Assembly (NCBI GenBank): GCA_029856145.1
Contig: JAHQWK010000032.1
Location: 1 to 64,000 of the forward strand
DNA length: 64,000 nucleotides
Reading direction: 5' to 3'
Source of the DNA: Promethearchaeia archaeon
Lineage (GTDB): Archaea; Asgardarchaeota; Lokiarchaeia; Sigyniarchaeales; SOKP01
Shown: piece after piece, positions 61,669-64,000 of the stretch
Numbering within the stretch: position 1 is the first letter of the stretch
Layout of the letters: each line of letters opens with the position of its first letter
Program-made: the position numbers and the translations under genes
Notes under the pieces: generated by a model
What the model was told of the DNA's origin: nothing
Seen by the model: only the letters and a program-made list of their open reading frames with translations
Databases searched by the model: none

Positions 61669-63651
61669 CTAAATTTTTTTTATTTCACCATTTTCTTCTA
61701 AAGTTTTCGCAAAATTCTGAACCTTACTTGGATAAAACACATGTTCGTATTCTAATGTAAGCATAGCACTAATCTCCTTAAGATTTAAAGATAAATCAAT
61801 AAAATTTATCATTTCACGGACTTCGCCTCCCCAAATATCAGGAGGTTCTGGAACTTTGAATTTTTCATAAGCACTTGAAAGCAAAATTGGCACATAAAAT
61901 TTCAAATTCCTACTCCCTAAGAAGGGTAAAGCCCATTTTTGACTAAAATAGTTTGGTTCATTAATAAGGTCAATGTCAATAGATATATGTTTACATAAAG
62001 TAATCCATTGTGAATGCAATTTTTTCTTCAATTGATCTAACTCACTATACTTTTCTAAAATCAATTCTTTAATTATTGAAGATAATGAAAAAGATTGCTT
62101 TACTACATCTAATATTTTTATTTCATGGTTGATAAAAGCATCTATTATAGCCACTCCCATTAAAGTTTTCTCATCTCTTGATATTTCTGAGTCAGTACTT
62201 CCTAAATTAAGTTTATTAAAAAGATTGAGCAATATTTTTTTTGTTTTACCAAGTCGTTGGTAGTATCCTTCTTCTATAATTGGCCATATAGTGATTAATG
62301 ATTCACTGTTCTGTATTGAAAAGATATAACTGGTACAGAACGATATAGCAATTACTCGCTGTAATTCGGTAGAATCACACTTCTCTATAGTATCAAGTGA
62401 ACTATGCCAAAAAGGGTCATTGTGCCCTATCATTAGGCCAGGTATTCTTATAGGGGTTCCAGCAAATATAGTATGGTCACTTCCACCTGAATAGGGCGTA
62501 AACCGATATCGCATCCGTTTGTTAGTACCATTTACAGCTACCCCTTTAGGATGATCTGCGATAATTCTCGTAAAATATTGAATAATATCATTTAAAATTG
62601 AAGGTCTTGAATATGGGGCCAAACAAATCTCACAAGGTTCTCCAACTATTATGGGGTGTTCCCCAATCATGTCCAAATTTATATTAAAAAGTGCATTTTT
62701 AACTATTTCTTCGTGTTCTTTAACCCATGGAAATGTCCCATGAAATTCAGGAACCCAAAGAAATCTTATTGTTCTTTTAGGTGGTTCTAATCTTTTTTGT
62801 TTTATTAGGACTGAGAGTGAGCGTGCTAATTCTATTAATCCCCCAGATCCACTGGCATTGTCATTTACTCCTGCAGCAGGATGACAAATATGTGCTGTTA
62901 AAATTATTTCTTCTTGAGGTTTTTCTGTTCCGTAAATAGCGGCAGAGATTACCTCTAAATCTCCATTGTATACTTTAGCATTAAGTTTAGCATGGAGTTT
63001 AACGGGACCTTTTCTTAAAAGTTCTTTTAAATATAGTCCTTGCTCAAAAGTGATACTAAAACCAAAAGTTGTTTTTTCTAAATCTTCAGCGATCGCAGGA
63101 AACCTATTATAAATTGTCATACCTTTATGACCCGCTGCTCGTTCCGGATTAGGATATACTATAACCCCTAATGCTCCTTTTTGAACATATATGGGAGGAA
63201 CTATTATTCTTGGTGCTTCCATTAATATCATTTTACCTTTTACATCCTTTCCTTCAAAATCTTCTTCACTCATACCTTTTCCAACATAGATTAACTCAGC
63301 ATTAACATCACAACCTTTTGATCTCCCCAAAACACACATTGGAATATCTTGAAATCGACATAATATTTCTTTTTTTGGTTCTACTAACCATAATTCCCCG
63401 GATTTTATTTCCCAACTTTGAGTTACTATCCATTCCCATGTTTTTGTCTTTCCATCTGCGGGATATTTATGGACTTTTATTTCGTCTAAACCATACGATT
63501 CTAATTCATTAATTACTTGCTGTACAATTTCATGATAATCTTGGGAACCTACTACTCGATTATAGTGCGATATCTTCGCTACCCAATCCAAAGCATATTT
63601 TCCACTTACTTCATTGAGGACAATATCAATCAATTTAGAAAGATCTTTCAT
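61669..63651 (-). CDS. M28-type metallo-aminopeptidase with PA-like insert
   Basis: 660 residues. An N-terminal region with a PA-like domain ('KGKMILMEAPRIIVPPIYVQKGALGVIVYPNP') is inserted before/within an M28 core whose zinc ligands are visible: 'LTAHICHP', 'GVNDNASGSGG', 'WVPEFHGT', 'NINLDMIG' and 'DPFWHSSLDT'. The C-terminal ~200 residues are helical and end in a winged-helix-like segment. Probably an intracellular or surface peptidase; no signal peptide seen. Confidence 0.88.
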   Translation of the reverse strand: MKDLSKLIDIVLNEVSGKYALDWVAKISHYNRVVGSQDYHEIVQQVINELESYGLDEIKVHKYPADGKTKTWEWIVTQSWEIKSGELWLVEPKKEILCRFQDIPMCVLGRSKGCDVNAELIYVGKGMSEEDFEGKDVKGKMILMEAPRIIVPPIYVQKGALGVIVYPNPERAAGHKGMTIYNRFPAIAEDLEKTTFGFSITFEQGLYLKELLRKGPVKLHAKLNAKVYNGDLEVISAAIYGTEKPQEEIILTAHICHPAAGVNDNASGSGGLIELARSLSVLIKQKRLEPPKRTIRFLWVPEFHGTFPWVKEHEEIVKNALFNINLDMIGEHPIIVGEPCEICLAPYSRPSILNDIIQYFTRIIADHPKGVAVNGTNKRMRYRFTPYSGGSDHTIFAGTPIRIPGLMIGHNDPFWHSSLDTIEKCDSTELQRVIAISFCTSYIFSIQNSESLITIWPIIEEGYYQRLGKTKKILLNLFNKLNLGSTDSEISRDEKTLMGVAIIDAFINHEIKILDVVKQSFSLSSIIKELILEKYSELDQLKKKLHSQWITLCKHISIDIDLINEPNYFSQKWALPFLGSRNLKFYVPILLSSAYEKFKVPEPPDIWGGEVREMINFIDLSLNLKEISAMLTLEYEHVFYPSKVQNFAKTLEENGEIKKI

Positions 63652-63747
63652 ATTCAGGCCACCAAATAAGCAATTTTATTTTTATTTAAATTGATATTAC
63701 ATTCTATTAAGATATAAAGCTTATGAATGAAAACTAATAGACTTACT

Positions 63748-64000
63748 TTAAATAATTTTTCTAGGATCTAATAACTCATCAAGATCTCCTTCAATCTTGA
63801 TCCCTAATTCCTTTATTACCTCTTTAATTGTTTTATTTTCTTTATACGCTTTTTGAGCAATTTCAGCTGCTTTATCATATCCAATTATAGGATTTAGGTT
63901 AGTTATAATCATCAACATTCTGTCTAGTTGAGAGTCTATGGATGCTATATTAGCTTTCAAATCTTTTAAACAATAGTCTATAAATGAGTTTACACCATTA
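63748..64000 (-). CDS. C-terminus of class II fumarase/aspartase-family lyase, cut by window
   Basis: The 83 codons available read through to the window edge with no start, so this is the last part of a longer gene. 'SQLDRMLMIITNLNPIIGYDKAAEIAQKA' and 'TIKEVIKELGIKIEGDLDELLDP' match the C-terminal end of fumarate hydratase class II (FumC) and aspartate ammonia-lyase (LNP-x-IGYd-AA-iA--A, then LdP). The catalytic part is outside the window, so fumarase cannot be told from aspartase. Fumarase is favoured by the aconitase gene at 56095. Confidence 0.8.
   Translation of the reverse strand, partial: NGVNSFIDYCLKDLKANIASIDSQLDRMLMIITNLNPIIGYDKAAEIAQKAYKENKTIKEVIKELGIKIEGDLDELLDPRKII

Noticed and set aside
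1..64000. CRISPR array, insertion sequence or prophage
   Set aside because: No regularly spaced direct repeats, no transposase, integrase or structural phage genes were seen.
1..64000. rRNA or tRNA genes
   Set aside because: No rRNA core sequence and no complete cloverleaf with a G-TTC-x-A-x-x-C arm were found on either strand.

Overview
The window is AT-rich and gene-dense, with mostly compact archaeal-style genes, many TTG or GTG starts and AT-rich promoters. It most likely comes from an Asgard archaeon, probably Lokiarchaeia-like. The evidence is a set of eukaryote-like genes beside archaeal ones: a small cluster of ubiquitin-system genes, a Rab-like small GTPase, a longin-like/GTPase fusion, a gelsolin-like domain on a coiled coil, an SDS22-type leucine-rich repeat protein, a CDKAL1/MtaB-like tRNA enzyme, HdrB, and a probable selenoprotein. 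No rRNA, tRNA, CRISPR array, insertion sequence or phage module was recognised.

Region 1 (1-15.1 kb) is mostly housekeeping. It holds a truncated GNAT acetyltransferase, FdhD, an M29 aminopeptidase, HdrB, a long AlaX-type alanyl-tRNA editing protein, a 4-oxalocrotonate tautomerase, the MtaB/CDKAL1-like enzyme, several membrane or zinc-ribbon proteins and an adenosylcobalamin-dependent ribonucleotide reductase.

Region 2 (15.5-36 kb) is the most unusual part. It contains five A-B pairs and three C proteins of a membrane-bound left-handed beta-helix family that resembles the C-terminal region of Pls/PosA-type nonribosomal peptide synthetases (epsilon-poly-lysine synthetase). Each A, B and C unit has two membrane segments and one hexapeptide-repeat domain, so one A+B+C set has six membrane segments and three soluble domains, the layout described for the Pls C-terminus. 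Two sets are split into three genes; three A-B pairs are fused. Between the sets lie a divergent AMP-forming ligase, a nitrilase-family amidase, a heliorhodopsin and a peroxiredoxin-like gene whose frame is interrupted only by a TGA at the redox-active position (UxxC). I infer a membrane system that makes an amide- or acyl-linked polymer or conjugate.

Region 3 (37-45 kb) carries a winged-helix/TPR regulator and the ubiquitin-type cluster: longin-like/GTPase fusion, JAMM protease, E1-like and E2-like proteins on the plus strand. Converging on them are a ubiquitin-like protein with an internal Gly-Gly and a four-residue tail, a small membrane protein, and a membrane protein ending in an eight-cysteine zinc finger (this last gene has an apparent one-base frameshift near its start).

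Region 4 (45-64 kb) returns to general metabolism and cell biology: a peptide-binding lipoprotein-like protein, Rab-like GTPase, second AlaX, SDS22-like LRR protein, glutamate dehydrogenase, SCP2 protein, flavodoxin, TatD nuclease, pyroglutamyl-peptidase-like protein, aconitase, methyltransferase, two coiled-coil proteins (one with a gelsolin-like head), an M28 aminopeptidase and, cut by the window edge, the C-terminus of a class II fumarase/aspartase family enzyme. All assignments rest on motif recognition by eye; no database search was run.
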